From Liolophura sinensis (taxonomy: Eukaryota; Mollusca; Polyplacophora; Chitonida; Chitonidae), in assembly GCF_032854445.1 (NCBI RefSeq), contig NC_088304.1, forward strand, positions 1,114,001-1,178,000: 64,000 bases of DNA, in the 5' to 3' direction. Positions 63,312-64,000 of the stretch are shown piece after piece. The position numbers and the translations under genes are program-made. Positions within the stretch are counted from its first letter, which is position 1. Each line of letters starts with the position of its first letter. Under the pieces are notes generated by a model, which saw only the letters and a program-made list of their open reading frames with translations, was not told where the DNA came from and ran no database searches.

Positions 63312-63525
63312 TTCATTTATTTATTTATTTGATTGTGTGTGTGTGTGTGTAGGGGGGGGGGGGGGGGGCGAGCAGAGCCTGGGGGAAGGCCAACAAACAT
63401 CAGCAGCTTGTTGCCAGACCTGGCCTTCTACATACGGTCAGAGAGGAAGCCCGCATGAGCTGGATGAGAGGCTTCTGGATCATTGCGCCGCGCTGACGTG
63501 TTGACCACCTCGGCCCCCCAGAGCA
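63312..63525 (-). mobile_element. SINE family A with GT and G17 runs inside
   Basis: TTTATT tail, (GT)n, then a run of about 17 G, then GCAGAGCCTGGGGGAAGGCC, GAGGAAGCCCGCATGAGCTG and GACCACCTCGGCCCCC. The homopolymer may be an assembly weak point. Confidence 0.8.
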
Positions 63526-63789
63526 TGTTTTCCACGCTCATGCTATAACGTGTCAACAAATTGTTTCATCACACGGAAATACATGTACCATCTATATAGT
63601 TTTAATCATAACATTATTAAATATACTGAAGCACATGTAGGTTATTAGATCTGAATCGATCATTTGTCAAATGTAATTTATCATATCATACATTTAAGGT
63701 ATAGTTAAGGTATAGTATAAGGTAAAAATTCTATTCAGCTTATCTACAAAATAAATAGCAAGCAATCGTCAGTACCTAGCCACTCATTT

Positions 63790-63835
63790 GGTGACGCCAT
63801 TTTGCCATGTTAAACTATCTAGAGTGACGTCACAA
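63790..63835. promoter_or_regulatory. CRE palindrome and YY1-like sites, possible promoter patch
   Basis: Full GTGACGTCAC at 63824-63833, preceded by GACGCCATTTTGCCATG (63793-63809), which carries a YY1-type GCCATTTTG. Could mark the promoter of a gene beyond the right edge. Weak without context. Confidence 0.3.
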
Positions 63836-64000
63836 AGTCTAGGAGCTCTCTTGTATCATCTGTATTAAACAATGTAACAATCAGAAAATACAAACAAAAA
63901 CGCGTTCTATCCAACCAAAGAGTATCAGGTCTGTTCCGTGTTCAAAAGGGCTGATGTTTCTGAAGTTTGACGCTCGGTCAGGGCGATGTCCGTGGACACA

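Overview
This is a eukaryotic genomic window from an invertebrate, most likely a mollusc. It is intron-rich and full of tRNA-derived SINEs, MITE-like elements and minisatellites. One SINE family ends in the GACGTTAAAC plus (CTCA)n tail that I associate with molluscan genomes. The phylum is inferred from repeat style and protein resemblance; no search was run.

The left 53 kb is almost entirely one minus-strand gene, a SWR1/INO80-class SWI2/SNF2 remodeller of the Domino/EP400/SRCAP family. I could chain 48 coding exons from the start codon at 51431 to the left edge, where the gene runs off inside a glutamine-rich exon. Every exon junction keeps reading phase. Order along the protein: low-complexity N-terminus, EP400-type pre-HSA block, HSA domain, acidic histone-binding-like blocks, ATPase lobe 1 ([12 protein letters not shown]), a long T/V/Q/P-rich insertion, ATPase lobe 2 ([15 protein letters not shown]), a 12-codon microexon, an LWAPPTPPQDD block, a SANT/Myb domain, then an Ala/Gln-rich tail. 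The ATPase core reads like SRCAP while the C-terminal half reads like EP400. That is the arrangement of Drosophila Domino, one gene that preceded the vertebrate pair.

Two C-termini are encoded. If the donor at 16692 is not used, the exon stays open for 254 more codons to a stop at 15928, with AATAAA about 570 bases further on. This gives a predicted 2479-residue protein without SANT, like Domino-B. Splicing through the microexon at 11584-11619 gives the SANT isoform (at least 2826 residues), like Domino-A.

The introns carry about a dozen tandem arrays. The most striking, 30.6-32.0 kb, is about 22 copies of the last 62 coding bases of the adjacent ATPase exon. Another, 1.72-2.27 kb, is a unit that contains the neighbouring exon's own 5' splice site. 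A 40-bp array, a 29-bp array and a 28-bp array are also intronic.

The right part (about 53.2-64 kb) is intergenic with no supportable gene. It holds a probable divergent promoter zone near 53.1 kb, decayed minisatellites (55.0-56.6 kb), a satellite grown from a SINE tail (56.8-58.1 kb), a 48-bp array that is open in several frames but not coding (58.95-60.1 kb), several SINEs, and a possible promoter-like CRE/YY1 patch at 63.8 kb.
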